This document shows, piece by piece, positions 35,363 to 44,437 of a DNA stretch of 64,000 nt. A model generated the notes under the pieces. The model did not search any database. It was not told the origin of the DNA and saw nothing but the letters and a program-made list of their open reading frames with translations. Source of the DNA: DATJGR01 sp963780795 (GTDB lineage: Bacteria; Pseudomonadota; Gammaproteobacteria; Pseudomonadales; Azotimanducaceae); contig CAWADH010000013.1 of assembly GCA_963780795.1 (NCBI GenBank), forward strand, positions 372,001 to 436,000, written 5' to 3'. Position 1 is the stretch's first letter. Each line of letters starts with the position of its first letter. Position numbers and translations under genes: made by a program.

Positions 35363-36403
35363 TCAATGGACCCGCGCCACCGTTTCGGTGGCTTTCGCGA
35401 CCATCTCCTGCGGCAGCGGGATGAATCCCATCCGCTGCGCAATGCTCTGGCCCGCGCCGAGATCCCAGACCAGCGCCTCCTTGAGCGCGCGGGCTTTGTC
35501 TTCGTTCTCGTACCGCTCGTTCAGAAGCAACCACGTATACGTCACGATTGGATACGAGGCGGCGCCGCCCGGGTCCGGCAGGAACACTCGCAGATCGGCG
35601 GGTATTTCGGCAACCGACGCCAACGCGGCCTGGCCTGCAGATGGACTCGGCGCGATCGCGTTACCGGCCTTGTTGTACAGCGTCGCCATCGGCAGACCGA
35701 TGCGATGGGCGAACTCGTAGCCCATGTAGCCGATCGCGCCGTCAGTGATCTTTACGCGCTGGGCGACACCTTCGTTGCCAGCAGCGGTCATCGCGCGCCC
35801 TGGCCACCGAACCAGTTTGCCGACGCCCGGACCTTGATCTTTCCACCACGGGCTCACGGCGCTCAGGTGATTGGTCATCGCAAACGTCGTTCCGCTGGAG
35901 TCGCGGCGGACTACAGTGAAGATCTGTTTGTTGGGTAGACGCAGGTCCGGATTCGTCGCGGCGATACGGGGATCGTTCCACGCATTGATGCGGCCCGCGA
36001 AGATGTCCACGTAGACATCGCGCGTGAGCGTCAGTCCCTCGCCGACTCCGGGTATGTGGTATGCGAGCACGATCATGCCCGCGGTCGTCGGAATCATGAG
36101 GGCGCCGCGCTGCGGGTTTACTTTGCCGAGGTCGGCATCGGACAGCGCCGAATCACTCGACCCGAAATCCGCGGACCCGTCGAGAAATCGGCGCACACCC
36201 TCGCCGCTGCCGACCGCGTCGTAGCTGAGGCTCACGTCCGGGTGCGTCTTGCCGTACTCCTTGATCCACTCCTGGTAGAGCGGCGCAGGAAATGTCGCGC
36301 CGGCGCCAGCAACGCGCGTCTGCCCCGACTCGCTTCCGGCAGCCAGACTCACCGCCGACAGCAAGGTCAGGACTGCGCCTAAGAATCCAGCTCGCGCGTT
36401 CAT
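35363..36403 (-). CDS. Second phosphate-binding protein (PstS-like)
   Basis: A 346-residue periplasmic binding protein with a signal peptide (MNARAGFLGAVLTLLSAVSL then AAGS). It has PstS signatures: GAGATFPAPLYQEWI, YDAVGSGEGVRRFL, ADFGSSDSAL for phosphate contacts, and RRDSSGTTFAMTNHLSAV. It starts 6 bases after pstB, downstream of pstC-pstA-pstB, while the principal pstS is first in the operon. Two binding proteins with one permease suggest different affinity or a sensing role. Confidence 0.9.
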   Translation of the reverse strand: MNARAGFLGAVLTLLSAVSLAAGSESGQTRVAGAGATFPAPLYQEWIKEYGKTHPDVSLSYDAVGSGEGVRRFLDGSADFGSSDSALSDADLGKVNPQRGALMIPTTAGMIVLAYHIPGVGEGLTLTRDVYVDIFAGRINAWNDPRIAATNPDLRLPNKQIFTVVRRDSSGTTFAMTNHLSAVSPWWKDQGPGVGKLVRWPGRAMTAAGNEGVAQRVKITDGAIGYMGYEFAHRIGLPMATLYNKAGNAIAPSPSAGQAALASVAEIPADLRVFLPDPGGAASYPIVTYTWLLLNERYENEDKARALKEALVWDLGAGQSIAQRMGFIPLPQEMVAKATETVARVH

Positions 36404-36409
36404 CGCCGG

Positions 36410-37234
36410 TCAGCTGAAGTGGCCGGAGATGTAGTCCTTCGTCAACTGCTCCCTGGGGTTCTCGAAGATCTGTCGGGTCGGTCCCATCTCGACGAGGTAC
36501 CCCGTGCGACCGCCCGCGGAAATGTCGACCGAGAAGAATGCGGTCGTGTCCGCCACGCGGGTCGCCTGCTGCATGTTGTGGGTCACCAGCGCGACGGTGT
36601 AGCGCTGCTTGAGTTCAAGCATGAGTTCTTCGACTTGCCGGGTAGCGATGGGGTCCAGCGCCGAACAGGGTTCATCCATCAGTAGCACGTCGGGGTCGGT
36701 TGCAATCGCGCGAGCGATGCAAAGGCGCTGCTGCTGTCCGCCGGACAGCGAAAGGCCGCTGTTCTTCAGTTTGTCCTTGACCTCTTTCCACAAGGCCGAG
36801 CGTTCCAGTGCCTTCTGCACCTTCTCTTCGATATCGCCTTTGAATCGATTCAGCTTCAGGCCGAAGGCGACGTTGTCGTAGATGCTCATCGAGAACGGGT
36901 TCGGTTGTTGGAATACCATGCCGATATAGCGGCGCACGACCACCGGATCTACGACCTTCGCGTACACGTCCTGATTGTGATACACGACGGTGCCGACGAA
37001 CCGGAACGTCGAGATCAGGTCGTTCATCCGGTTCAGACTGCGGAGCACGGTGGACTTGCCGCAGCCGGAAGGACCAATGAAGCCGGTGATCTTCTTTTTC
37101 TCGATTGGGACCTTGCTGTCACGAACAGCCAGAAAGTCTCCGTAGTAGATTTTATCGACGTTGCAGTCGATGACGACGTCACCAACGGCTTGGAACGGCT
37201 CTGCGACGAACATTGCCTTTGCTGTAGCGCTCAT
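36410..37234 (-). CDS. pstB: Phosphate ABC transporter ATP-binding protein PstB
   Basis: A 274-residue ATPase that powers high-affinity phosphate uptake. ATG 37234 has AGAGGA upstream; the frame is open 37 codons further, without a good site. Walker A is GPSGCGKST, the Q-loop is VFQQPNPFSMSIYDNVAFGL, the signature is LSGGQQQRLCIARAI and Walker B is DVLLMDEPCSALDP. The H-loop is ALVTHNMQQATRV. It lies 29 bases after pstA. Confidence 0.95.
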   Translation of the reverse strand: MSATAKAMFVAEPFQAVGDVVIDCNVDKIYYGDFLAVRDSKVPIEKKKITGFIGPSGCGKSTVLRSLNRMNDLISTFRFVGTVVYHNQDVYAKVVDPVVVRRYIGMVFQQPNPFSMSIYDNVAFGLKLNRFKGDIEEKVQKALERSALWKEVKDKLKNSGLSLSGGQQQRLCIARAIATDPDVLLMDEPCSALDPIATRQVEELMLELKQRYTVALVTHNMQQATRVADTTAFFSVDISAGGRTGYLVEMGPTRQIFENPREQLTKDYISGHFS

Positions 37235-37263
37235 GATTCGGATTCCTCTCGACTCGAATGAAT

Positions 37264-38163
37264 TCAGACCTTCGGTTGGCCGGCGATGCGCGCCAGAATG
37301 TTGAACACCAGCACGATGAGCACCAGCACCAGCGACGCTGTCCACGCGAGCTCGATCTGGTTGGGGAACGGCATGCCGGAGAAGTTGTAGATCAGAATCG
37401 ACAGCGAGGCCGTCGGTTCCGAGATCTGCGAAATGTAGTAGTTGCTGAACAACGCGGTGAACAGTAGGGGCGCAGATTCCCCGGCGGCGCCCGCTATTGC
37501 GAGCAACACGCCGGTGAGAATGCCGGGCAGCCCAGTGGGCAGAACGACGCTAAAGATCACCTGCGTGCGCGTACAACCCATGCCGTACGCGGCGTCCTTC
37601 ATTCGCTGCGGCACCTGGGCGATCGCCTCTTCAGCCGCGAGGACCACTGTACGCAACATCAACACGGCCAGTGCGATGCCGCCGGCCCAAGCCGAATAGC
37701 CCCAGTACTTGACGATCACCGAGTACACGAAAACGCCGGCCATGATCGACGGGAAGCCCGTCAGCACTTTGGCAAGGAAGCGAGAGGTGGTAGCGAGCCT
37801 GCCGTTCGGCTCCAGCACGCCGAGATAGATCGCCGCGAGGATCCCGACCGGAATGCTGATGATTGCGCCGATGCCGACCATTGCCAACGTACCAACGATG
37901 GCTGGTCCGATTCCGCCGCCCTGCTCGAAGCCGGCCGGCGGCACCCCCGTGATGATCTCGGTGAAGTCGCTGCTGAACAAGCGAGTCCCGCCGCGGACCA
38001 GCAACAAGTAGATGATCGAGAACAACGGCACCGCTGCGAGAATTGCGAGCAGCCAGGTGAGCCACGTGAGGAAACGGCTCTTCAGCGCCCTCGCCTCGAA
38101 CGGCTGACGTCCCAGTTGAGGCGCGTTGGCGCTGATCAGAATGTCCGCGCTGAGCTCGCTCAT
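37264..38163 (-). CDS. pstA: Phosphate ABC transporter permease PstA
   Basis: A 299-residue inner-membrane permease with six predicted spans. The EAA-like loop for PstB contact is EEAIAQVPQRMKDAAYGMGC followed by TRTQVIFSVVLPTGLPGILT. Its ATG overlaps the pstC stop by four bases (ATGA), so PstC and PstA are translationally coupled and form the channel dimer. Confidence 0.95.
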   Translation of the reverse strand: MSELSADILISANAPQLGRQPFEARALKSRFLTWLTWLLAILAAVPLFSIIYLLLVRGGTRLFSSDFTEIITGVPPAGFEQGGGIGPAIVGTLAMVGIGAIISIPVGILAAIYLGVLEPNGRLATTSRFLAKVLTGFPSIMAGVFVYSVIVKYWGYSAWAGGIALAVLMLRTVVLAAEEAIAQVPQRMKDAAYGMGCTRTQVIFSVVLPTGLPGILTGVLLAIAGAAGESAPLLFTALFSNYYISQISEPTASLSILIYNFSGMPFPNQIELAWTASLVLVLIVLVFNILARIAGQPKV

Positions 38164-39134
38164 TTCTTACCCTCGAACTTGCGGATCGTGTACTGCTGCA
38201 CGGTCAAGCCGATGACGTTGACGACGAACGTAATGAGCAACAGCACCAAAGCGGCGTACATCAACGCCTGCACTTGAACTTCGCCGGCTTCAGGGAAGTT
38301 GGATGCCAGCAGCGACGCGAGCGTGTTGGCGGGGGAGAAGAGCGACAGACTGATCTGCTCGGAGTTGCCGATCAGCATGGCGAGCGCCATCGTTTCGCCT
38401 AGTGCCCGGCCGAAACCCAGAACCAACGCGGCGAGAATGCCGGACGAGGCGGTCGGCAGCATCACTTTGAGAATGGCCTCCCAGCGCGTAGTGCCGAGAC
38501 CGTACGCAGCTTCTTTGACCTTGTACGGGATGCGCCGGAATGCATCTACCGAGATCGCGGCGACCGTCGGCAGGATCATGATCGCCAATACCAACGCGGC
38601 CGGTGCCATGCCCGGCCCGGCCAGATCGGTGCTGAACAACGGAAACCAGCCGAGGTGCTCGTGCAGCCATTCTGCACCGGGTTTGAGGAGCGGGATCAGC
38701 ACGTAGATGCCCCATAGCCCGAACACGACCGAGGGGATGGCCGCCAACATTTCTACGATGGTGCGAAAAACCGTTGCGAGACGGTGATGGATGAAATCCT
38801 GCGTCAGGAAGATCGCCATGCCGATGCCGAAGACGCCGCCCATCATCAGCGCGAGCAGAGAGCTGTACAGCGTGCCCCAGATTTCCGGCAGGATCCCGAA
38901 GGATTCGTCGTTTGCGTTCCATTCGCCGCCGGTCAGGAAACCGAGCTGGTACTTGGCGATCGCTGGTGCGGCTTCGCCGCCGATCTCCCACAGGATGTAT
39001 GCGGTGAGGACGATGATCAGCGAGGCGCTGAGCCACGCGACGCTGCGGAAGATCCGGTCGCCCAGATACTCGCCGGTCGACGGCGGTCCGGAGACGGCGG
39101 ATGCGGAGTTGGCGGCCTCAAACAGTCTGGCCAC
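38160..39134 (-). CDS. pstC: Phosphate ABC transporter permease PstC
   Basis: A 324-residue permease partner of PstA. Six spans, with the cytoplasmic loop RRIPYKVKEAAYGLGTTRWE and the conserved IPSVVFGLWGIYVLIPLL. It follows pstS after 59 bases and overlaps pstA. Confidence 0.95.
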   Translation of the reverse strand: MARLFEAANSASAVSGPPSTGEYLGDRIFRSVAWLSASLIIVLTAYILWEIGGEAAPAIAKYQLGFLTGGEWNANDESFGILPEIWGTLYSSLLALMMGGVFGIGMAIFLTQDFIHHRLATVFRTIVEMLAAIPSVVFGLWGIYVLIPLLKPGAEWLHEHLGWFPLFSTDLAGPGMAPAALVLAIMILPTVAAISVDAFRRIPYKVKEAAYGLGTTRWEAILKVMLPTASSGILAALVLGFGRALGETMALAMLIGNSEQISLSLFSPANTLASLLASNFPEAGEVQVQALMYAALVLLLITFVVNVIGLTVQQYTIRKFEGKK

Positions 39135-39193
39135 TGCTTTCCCTTCGCGTGGTGCCGCCGAAGCGCGCGACAGCGGTCGCCTTGGTCATACGC

Positions 39194-40243
39194 TTACTTG
39201 ATGAATTTCGACGCGGCCAACACCGATTTCTGAACGTTGTCCGGCAGCGGGATGTAACCCATCGAATCGGCCATCTTCTGACCTTCGGTCGCGCCGTACT
39301 CCACTATCTTTCGAAGCGCCGCTGCCTTCGTCTCGTCCTGATCCTTGTAGAACAGCATCCACGTGAAGGTCACGATCGGATACGACTTCTCGCCGGCCGG
39401 GTCCCATACCCACGCGATCAGGTTGGGTACGTCACCGCGGGGAAGCGTGCCTTTGGGGAACTCCGCGGCGGCCAATGCCGCAGCGCCGCTGGCTGCGTCC
39501 GGCGCGATGTATTTGCCGGCTTTGTTCTCGAGCGCGGCGACCTGCTTCCAGCCAGTCAGCTTCGCGTAGCCGTACTCGACGTAGCCGATCGCACCGTCGT
39601 TCTGCTGAACCTGCGCGGTCACACCGTCGTTCTTGGGTGCCGCGATGAACCGGCCGGAGCTGGGCCATTGTGGCGACTTGCTTTGCCCGACCGCGGTCTT
39701 GAATGCAGGGCTGATCGCGCTGAGGTGACCGGTGAATGCGAACGAGGTGCCGGATGAGTCGGAGCGCGTCACTACGGTGATGCCCTTGTCCGCCAGCGAT
39801 ACGCCCGGATTGGTTTTCGCGATTAGCGGATCGTTCCACTTGGTGATCGTCCCGCTGAAGATTCCGGCATACGCCTCGCGCGACAGCTTGAGGCCGGTCA
39901 CGCCTTTCAGGTTGTAGATCACCACGATCTCTCCGGCGGTCATCGGCAACAGGACGACACCCTGTTTGACCTTGGCCATTTCCTCGTCGCTCATGGCCGC
40001 GTCCGACGCAGCGAAGTCGACCGTGCCGTTGATCAGGTCCTGAATTCCTGCGCCCGATCCTTTGGATTGATAGTCAACGCGGATGTCCTTGTTCGCCGCG
40101 CTGAAATCCTTGAACCATTTGGAGTAGAGCGGAAACGGGAAGCTGGCCCCAGAACCGTTGAGTTTGATGTCTGCCGCGTTGGCGAGGCCCGTCCCGGTGA
40201 GCAGGGCGGCGACGATCGATCCAATGACAAGAGCCTGGCGCAT
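39194..40243 (-). CDS. pstS: Phosphate-binding protein PstS
   Basis: A 349-residue periplasmic binding protein. ATG 40243 has GGAG seven bases upstream and begins a signal peptide (MRQALVIGSIVAALLTGTGL then ANAADI). Ligand-binding segments are GSGASFPFPLYSKWF, DYQSKGSGAGIQDLI, DFAASDAAMSD and RSDSSGTSFAFTGHLSA. It is first in the pst operon, with a Pho-box-like site about 80 bases upstream, so it should be induced when phosphate is scarce. Confidence 0.95.
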   Translation of the reverse strand: MRQALVIGSIVAALLTGTGLANAADIKLNGSGASFPFPLYSKWFKDFSAANKDIRVDYQSKGSGAGIQDLINGTVDFAASDAAMSDEEMAKVKQGVVLLPMTAGEIVVIYNLKGVTGLKLSREAYAGIFSGTITKWNDPLIAKTNPGVSLADKGITVVTRSDSSGTSFAFTGHLSAISPAFKTAVGQSKSPQWPSSGRFIAAPKNDGVTAQVQQNDGAIGYVEYGYAKLTGWKQVAALENKAGKYIAPDAASGAAALAAAEFPKGTLPRGDVPNLIAWVWDPAGEKSYPIVTFTWMLFYKDQDETKAAALRKIVEYGATEGQKMADSMGYIPLPDNVQKSVLAASKFIK

Positions 40244-40322
40244 GGGTATCTCCAAGGGTGACGGTCCGCCCGCGAAGCCACAGGGCGTTCGTTCGAGCAA
40301 GCGTTAAGCGTGTCCCGAGTTC

Positions 40323-40340
40323 GTTACAGCCTGATGACCA
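40323..40340 (-). promoter_or_regulatory. Candidate Pho box upstream of pstS
   Basis: On the minus strand TGGTCAT-CAGG-CTGTAAC gives two 7-base half-sites 11 bases apart, matching the PhoB pattern CTGTCAT-N4-CTGTCAT at 10 of 14 positions. It lies 80 bases before the pstS ATG, the usual place for a PhoB site replacing the -35 element. No phoB gene is in this window. Confidence 0.55.
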
Positions 40341-40392
40341 CCACGGCCTCTGGTGTGCGAACGGCCCTTTGAGGAGGATTTGCCCGCGGTAC

Positions 40393-41271
40393 TCAGTCGG
40401 AGAATGCGGCTGGTTCGTTACCCGATATCAGATGGCGCCAGAACCGTCGCGGCTCTCCGATCGGAAAATCTCCGCTCGCCTTGTGCTGTACCGACGCGTT
40501 GTCCCAGATCAGCACGTCGTTGGCTTGCCAGCGGTGGTCGTATCGCGCTCCGCTGCGTTCGGCGTGATCCTGCAGCTCCTGCAGCACCCTGCGACCGTCA
40601 GTCTCGTTCATCCCCTCGATGTGCGTCGCGCGATCAAGGTCGAAGTAGAGCGCAGGAGTTCCATTCAGCGGATGTGCGCGGACGATCGGATGCGCGACGT
40701 TTACGAGTTCCGCCAGCGGTCCGGTGGCCGAAGCACGCGGCGGAAATGCGCCGCGATTGTCGTAAGCGTGTACGGCCCGCAAGTCGATCAGCCGCGCTCG
40801 TAGCACGGGCTCGAGCAACTCGAACGCGCTGCGCATATCGATGAAGCGCGTATCGCCACCGCCGCTCGGCGGCAACCTGCGGGCGTGCAGGATTGTCGCC
40901 GCGGCGGGATCCTCGACGAACGAATCATCCGTGTGAAAGAACTCGAACAACCCCGGCCGTACGGCATCGCCACCGGCCGAACTGCCGATGCCGCTGAGGC
41001 GCGCCTCCTCTGGAAGCACGTAACCGGCGTCGATGACCTGCCGCCGATCGTCGTAGCGCAGCTCGCGTCCGTCACGTGCGCGACCGATAGGATCTTTGAT
41101 CGGCGCAATCATGTTCGCGATCGATTCGAACTCGTCGCTGGTGAGCCGCCGGTCAAACCGCAGGCAGACGACACCACGTTCCGTCAGCAGGTCGCGCAGC
41201 TCGGCTCGACGCGCGGGATTGAGAGCATCGGCGAGGAAGTCGAGGCCTGCTCTGTCGGCGGCGTGGAACAT
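40393..41271 (-). CDS. TauD/TfdA-family Fe(II)/2-oxoglutarate dioxygenase
   Basis: A 292-residue non-haem iron oxygenase. The iron triad is H-x-D in FEFFHTDDSF plus the distal His in ASVQHKASGDFP; the 2-oxoglutarate-binding Arg is in EPRRFWRHLI. Substrates of this family include taurine, sulfate esters and phosphonates. Its position between pstS and ppk2, divergent from a strong Pho-box-like repeat, suggests a phosphonate or other phosphorus source, but that is inference. Confidence 0.88.
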   Translation of the reverse strand: MFHAADRAGLDFLADALNPARRAELRDLLTERGVVCLRFDRRLTSDEFESIANMIAPIKDPIGRARDGRELRYDDRRQVIDAGYVLPEEARLSGIGSSAGGDAVRPGLFEFFHTDDSFVEDPAAATILHARRLPPSGGGDTRFIDMRSAFELLEPVLRARLIDLRAVHAYDNRGAFPPRASATGPLAELVNVAHPIVRAHPLNGTPALYFDLDRATHIEGMNETDGRRVLQELQDHAERSGARYDHRWQANDVLIWDNASVQHKASGDFPIGEPRRFWRHLISGNEPAAFSD

Positions 41272-41305
41272 GGCTATCTCCCGGTTCGAATCGGATCGAT
41301 GGCAA

Positions 41306-41323
41306 CCGTCACCCTACCGTCAC
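41306..41323 (+). promoter_or_regulatory. Strong candidate Pho box between tauD-like gene and ppk2
   Basis: CCGTCAC-CCTA-CCGTCAC is a perfect direct repeat of a 7-mer with 4-base spacing, the exact geometry of a PhoB box (CTGTCAT-N4-CTGTCAT), each half differing at two positions. It lies 46 bases before the ppk2 ATG on the plus strand and 34 bases before the dioxygenase start on the minus strand. It is oriented for ppk2 but could serve both. Confidence 0.65.
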
Positions 41324-41369
41324 ATTCGTCGCGCATGTTCGCGAACTGGTCCGGCAACAGACTTTTCTC

Positions 41370-42290
41370 ATGGCACAAGCACGCGAAACAAGCGAACTGA
41401 TGGAGCGCATCCGTCGCGATCTTCTGGACAGCTTCGACGAAGAGTTCGAGATGGAAATCGAGGACCGCGCGTACGGCGATGCCGCTACCCGCGCGGACGG
41501 TGGTGATCAGGACGAGCGGGAGCGCCGCAGCGCGTACTTTCGCGAGCTGTTCCGGCTGCAGGGCGAACTGGTCAAGTTGCAGGACTGGATCATGCGTAGC
41601 CGGCACAAGGTCGTCATTCTGTTCGAAGGGCGCGATGCGGCCGGAAAAGGTGGTGTCATCAAACGCATCACGCAGCGCCTCAATCCGCGCGTATGTCGGG
41701 TCGCGGCGTTGCCCGCGCCGAACGATCGGGAACGCACGCAATGGTACTTTCAGCGGTATGCGGCGCACTTGCCCGCCGCTGGCGAGATGGTGCTGTTCGA
41801 TCGCAGCTGGTACAACCGCGCCGGTGTGGAACGCGTCATGGGGTTCTGCACCGATGCGCAGTACGAAGAATTTTTCCGCTCCGTGCCCGAGTTCGAGAAG
41901 ATGCTGGTTCGCTCGGGCATCCAGGTCATCAAGTACTGGTTTTCGATCACCGATGATGAACAGCACTCGCGGTTCCTGGCGCGCATCTACGACCCGTTGA
42001 AGCAGTGGAAGTTGAGCCCGATGGATCTCGAATCGCGGCGTCGTTGGGAAGAGTACACGAAAGCGAAGGAAATCATGCTCGAGCGCACGCACATTCCCGA
42101 GTCGCCGTGGTGGGTGGTACAGGCCGTCGACAAAAAACTGGCGCGCCTCAACTGCATCGCGCATCTGCTGGATCAGATTCCGTACACGGCCGTCGACCAT
42201 CCGCCGGTGTCGTTGCCGGAACGCGAGCGGCACGATGACTACAGTCGCAAACCAGTTCCCAACGAAATCATGGTGCCGGAACGCTATTGA
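41370..42290 (+). CDS. ppk2: Polyphosphate kinase 2
   Basis: A 306-residue PPK2 family enzyme that transfers phosphate between polyphosphate and nucleotides. Walker A is FEGRDAAGKGGVIKRIT, the lid module is FDRSWYNRAGVERVMGF and the Walker B-like region is GEMVLFDRSW. After an acidic N-terminal tail (residues 1-50) the domain is complete. The length and the single domain point to a class I enzyme using GDP or ADP. Expression under a Pho-box-like repeat fits storage or use of polyphosphate when phosphate changes. Confidence 0.93.
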   Translation: MAQARETSELMERIRRDLLDSFDEEFEMEIEDRAYGDAATRADGGDQDERERRSAYFRELFRLQGELVKLQDWIMRSRHKVVILFEGRDAAGKGGVIKRITQRLNPRVCRVAALPAPNDRERTQWYFQRYAAHLPAAGEMVLFDRSWYNRAGVERVMGFCTDAQYEEFFRSVPEFEKMLVRSGIQVIKYWFSITDDEQHSRFLARIYDPLKQWKLSPMDLESRRRWEEYTKAKEIMLERTHIPESPWWVVQAVDKKLARLNCIAHLLDQIPYTAVDHPPVSLPERERHDDYSRKPVPNEIMVPERY

Positions 42291-42335
42291 GCGGACGCCG
42301 CGCGTTAGTCGTCAAAGTCGTTGTCGTTCACGTGT

Positions 42336-43166
42336 TCAGTCGATCGGTCCGTAGGCTTCCGGAAAATCTGCGATGCACAAGTCCTCGGTCCCTGGGGCCT
42401 TCGCGAAACGGCTGTGATGCGTGCCGCCTTCGTGCAACTCGTGGATCACGTAGCCGACCTCTTTCACGCCATACCGGGTTTGGCGGCTGTCAGGTATGAA
42501 ATACGCGCTCGACGGCGCCCACACGTGCCACGCATTCCCTGTAGTGGTCCTTCGGTATTGATGCACGTGTCCGCACGCGACGAGCGCAGGACGCACGGGA
42601 TCGAGCGAACTCAGCAGCCGATGGCGCGGCTTCGGATTGAGAAAGCGCCCGCCGACTGCGTCTTCGTCTTCGCGAACGTCGAATAGCGGCTTGTGGACGA
42701 AGAGTGCGACCGATAAGGCGCCGCTACTCGAGGCGGCGTTTTCCAGAAAACGCTCCTGTTCGTCCGCCGCGTGGAGATCGGCACCGAACAGTTGCGCATT
42801 CACGCCGATGATCCGCCAGCCCGGTATGTCCATCCGCCACCAGTCGGTGCCGAAGTGGTTCACGTACCGGTCGCGACGCTCGGCGGTGATTGCGCCGCCG
42901 TGGGCGCCGGGAACGTCCTGGTTGTCGCCGATGTCGTGGTTGCCCGGAATGAACCGCACAGGTGCTGAGAACACTGCGTGCAGGCGTCGCGCTTCGGCGA
43001 GATCCGCGTCCACGTCCGCACCGTTCAGTGAAATGTCGCCGGTATTCACGACGAGGTCCACAGCAGCGCACGCGATCGCGTCGCTGATGCGACGGAAGTT
43101 CGACACGAAGAACGGCTTCGTGGCGCTCAGATGGGTGTCGGACACTTGCGCGATTCGAAACACCAT
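42336..43166 (-). CDS. Calcineurin-like metallophosphoesterase (CpdA type)
   Basis: A 276-residue class III phosphodiesterase-like protein. ATG 43166 has AGGA seven bases upstream. The metal-binding blocks are all present: QVSDTHLSA, VVNTGDISLNGAD, FIPGNHDIGDNQ, and later ALFVHKPLF and ACGHVHQYRR. Members hydrolyse cyclic nucleotides or other phosphodiesters. It is convergent with ppk2 and may take part in phosphorus recycling or second-messenger control; substrate unknown. Confidence 0.88.
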   Translation of the reverse strand: MVFRIAQVSDTHLSATKPFFVSNFRRISDAIACAAVDLVVNTGDISLNGADVDADLAEARRLHAVFSAPVRFIPGNHDIGDNQDVPGAHGGAITAERRDRYVNHFGTDWWRMDIPGWRIIGVNAQLFGADLHAADEQERFLENAASSSGALSVALFVHKPLFDVREDEDAVGGRFLNPKPRHRLLSSLDPVRPALVACGHVHQYRRTTTGNAWHVWAPSSAYFIPDSRQTRYGVKEVGYVIHELHEGGTHHSRFAKAPGTEDLCIADFPEAYGPID

Positions 43167-43286
43167 GCACACATCCTAGCGCGATTTCGTGAACCCGGCG
43201 CTACCGTCCACCTCTTTCGCCCCTCTATCGACATGGTCAGCGACTTCGCGCGTCTTACGCCCGTACGGCGAGGCGCTCCCCGCATC

Positions 43287-43315
43287 GACTCAGAGAGCAT
43301 AATATCGTCTGAGTC
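43287..43315. promoter_or_regulatory. Operator-like inverted repeat upstream of zntB
   Basis: GACTCAGA at 43287-43294 and TCTGAGTC at 43308-43315 form a perfect 8-base inverted repeat around a 13-base AT-rich spacer that contains CATAAT, a good -10 element. The right arm ends 21 bases before the zntB GTG start. A regulator bound here would block or reshape the promoter; a metal-responsive repressor is the natural guess. Confidence 0.55.
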
Positions 43316-43336
43316 AATTGAGGCAGTTGGCCGATC

Positions 43337-44359
43337 GTGGATCAATCCGAGAAACACTCGTCGATCGAATACGGCTCCGACCGTAATGGAATGATCTGCG
43401 GCTATGCGTTTAGACCCGGCGAGCGAGCGACGCCGATCACTTCCGACGAAGTGGCCAACGAACTCGGCACCGCGCGTGCCGACGGGACGTTCTTCTGGCT
43501 GCACTTCTCTCTGGCGAATTCTTCCACCGAGCGCTGGCTGAGACACCACGGCGGTATGCCCAATGCGTTCTACAGCGGACTACGTGCGCCGAGCAGCGCA
43601 ACGCGAGTGGAGCAGGATGGCGACGCATTGGTTGCGGTCATCAACGACGTCTTGTTCGATTTCAACCATGAAAGATCGGATGTGTCGACGACGACGCTGG
43701 GGGTGCGTGCGGGCGTGATGATCAGCGCGCGCTTGAAACCGCTGCGCTCGATCGACCAATTGCGCGAATCGGTCAAGACGGGGCTGACGTGCGGTTCGCC
43801 GGTCGGGCTCCTTGCGCGCCTGTTGCAGAACCAGGCCGACGTGCTGGTCGACATTGTCCGCAGATCGGGTGATCAGGTCGATGAGATCGAAGACAGCGTG
43901 CTCGTCAATCGCATCGCGGGACATCGCTCCGAACTATCTGGGTTGCGCCGCATGCTCGTCAGATTGGAGCGATTGCTCGCTCCCGAGCCGGCCGCGCTGT
44001 TTCGTTTGTTGAACAGGCCACCCGCATGGATATCGGAAGCGGATGTAACCGCGCTGCGTCAGTCCGCCGAGGAGTTCACAGCGGTGGTGGCGGACTGCAC
44101 CGCGCTAGTTGAGCGAGCGAAGCTGATTCAGGAAGAACTTGCCGCGATGGCGACGGAGCAGACGAACCGCAGTCTTTTTGTGCTGACATTCGTCACGGTG
44201 CTGCTGCTGCCATTCAACGTCGTCGGCGGACTGTTCGGGATGAACGTCGGCGGCATTCCTTACGGCGCAAGCCCGCATGGGTTCTGGGTCATCGTCCTAT
44301 TCATCTGCGCTCTCACTACTACGGCAGGCGTTTTAGTGTGGCGTCGCTTCAGGCGCTGA
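43337..44359 (+). CDS. zntB: ZntB/CorA-family metal ion transporter
   Basis: A 340-residue CorA-superfamily channel. The long cytoplasmic helical domain ends in two membrane spans, with the signature GMNVGGIP between them (LLPFNVVGGLFGMNVGGIPY) and a second span GFWVIVLFICALTTTAGVLV. The GMNVGGIP loop points to the ZntB branch, associated with zinc transport, rather than Mg-specific CorA. The start is GTG 43337. An operator-like inverted repeat lies just upstream. Confidence 0.88.
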   Translation: MDQSEKHSSIEYGSDRNGMICGYAFRPGERATPITSDEVANELGTARADGTFFWLHFSLANSSTERWLRHHGGMPNAFYSGLRAPSSATRVEQDGDALVAVINDVLFDFNHERSDVSTTTLGVRAGVMISARLKPLRSIDQLRESVKTGLTCGSPVGLLARLLQNQADVLVDIVRRSGDQVDEIEDSVLVNRIAGHRSELSGLRRMLVRLERLLAPEPAALFRLLNRPPAWISEADVTALRQSAEEFTAVVADCTALVERAKLIQEELAAMATEQTNRSLFVLTFVTVLLLPFNVVGGLFGMNVGGIPYGASPHGFWVIVLFICALTTTAGVLVWRRFRR

Positions 44360-44437
44360 GCGGCTCCGTGAGCCTCCGTCATCGGCTTGTCGCATATTTC
44401 TGGCCGAATGTCCGAGGCAGGACGGACAAGAACGGCG

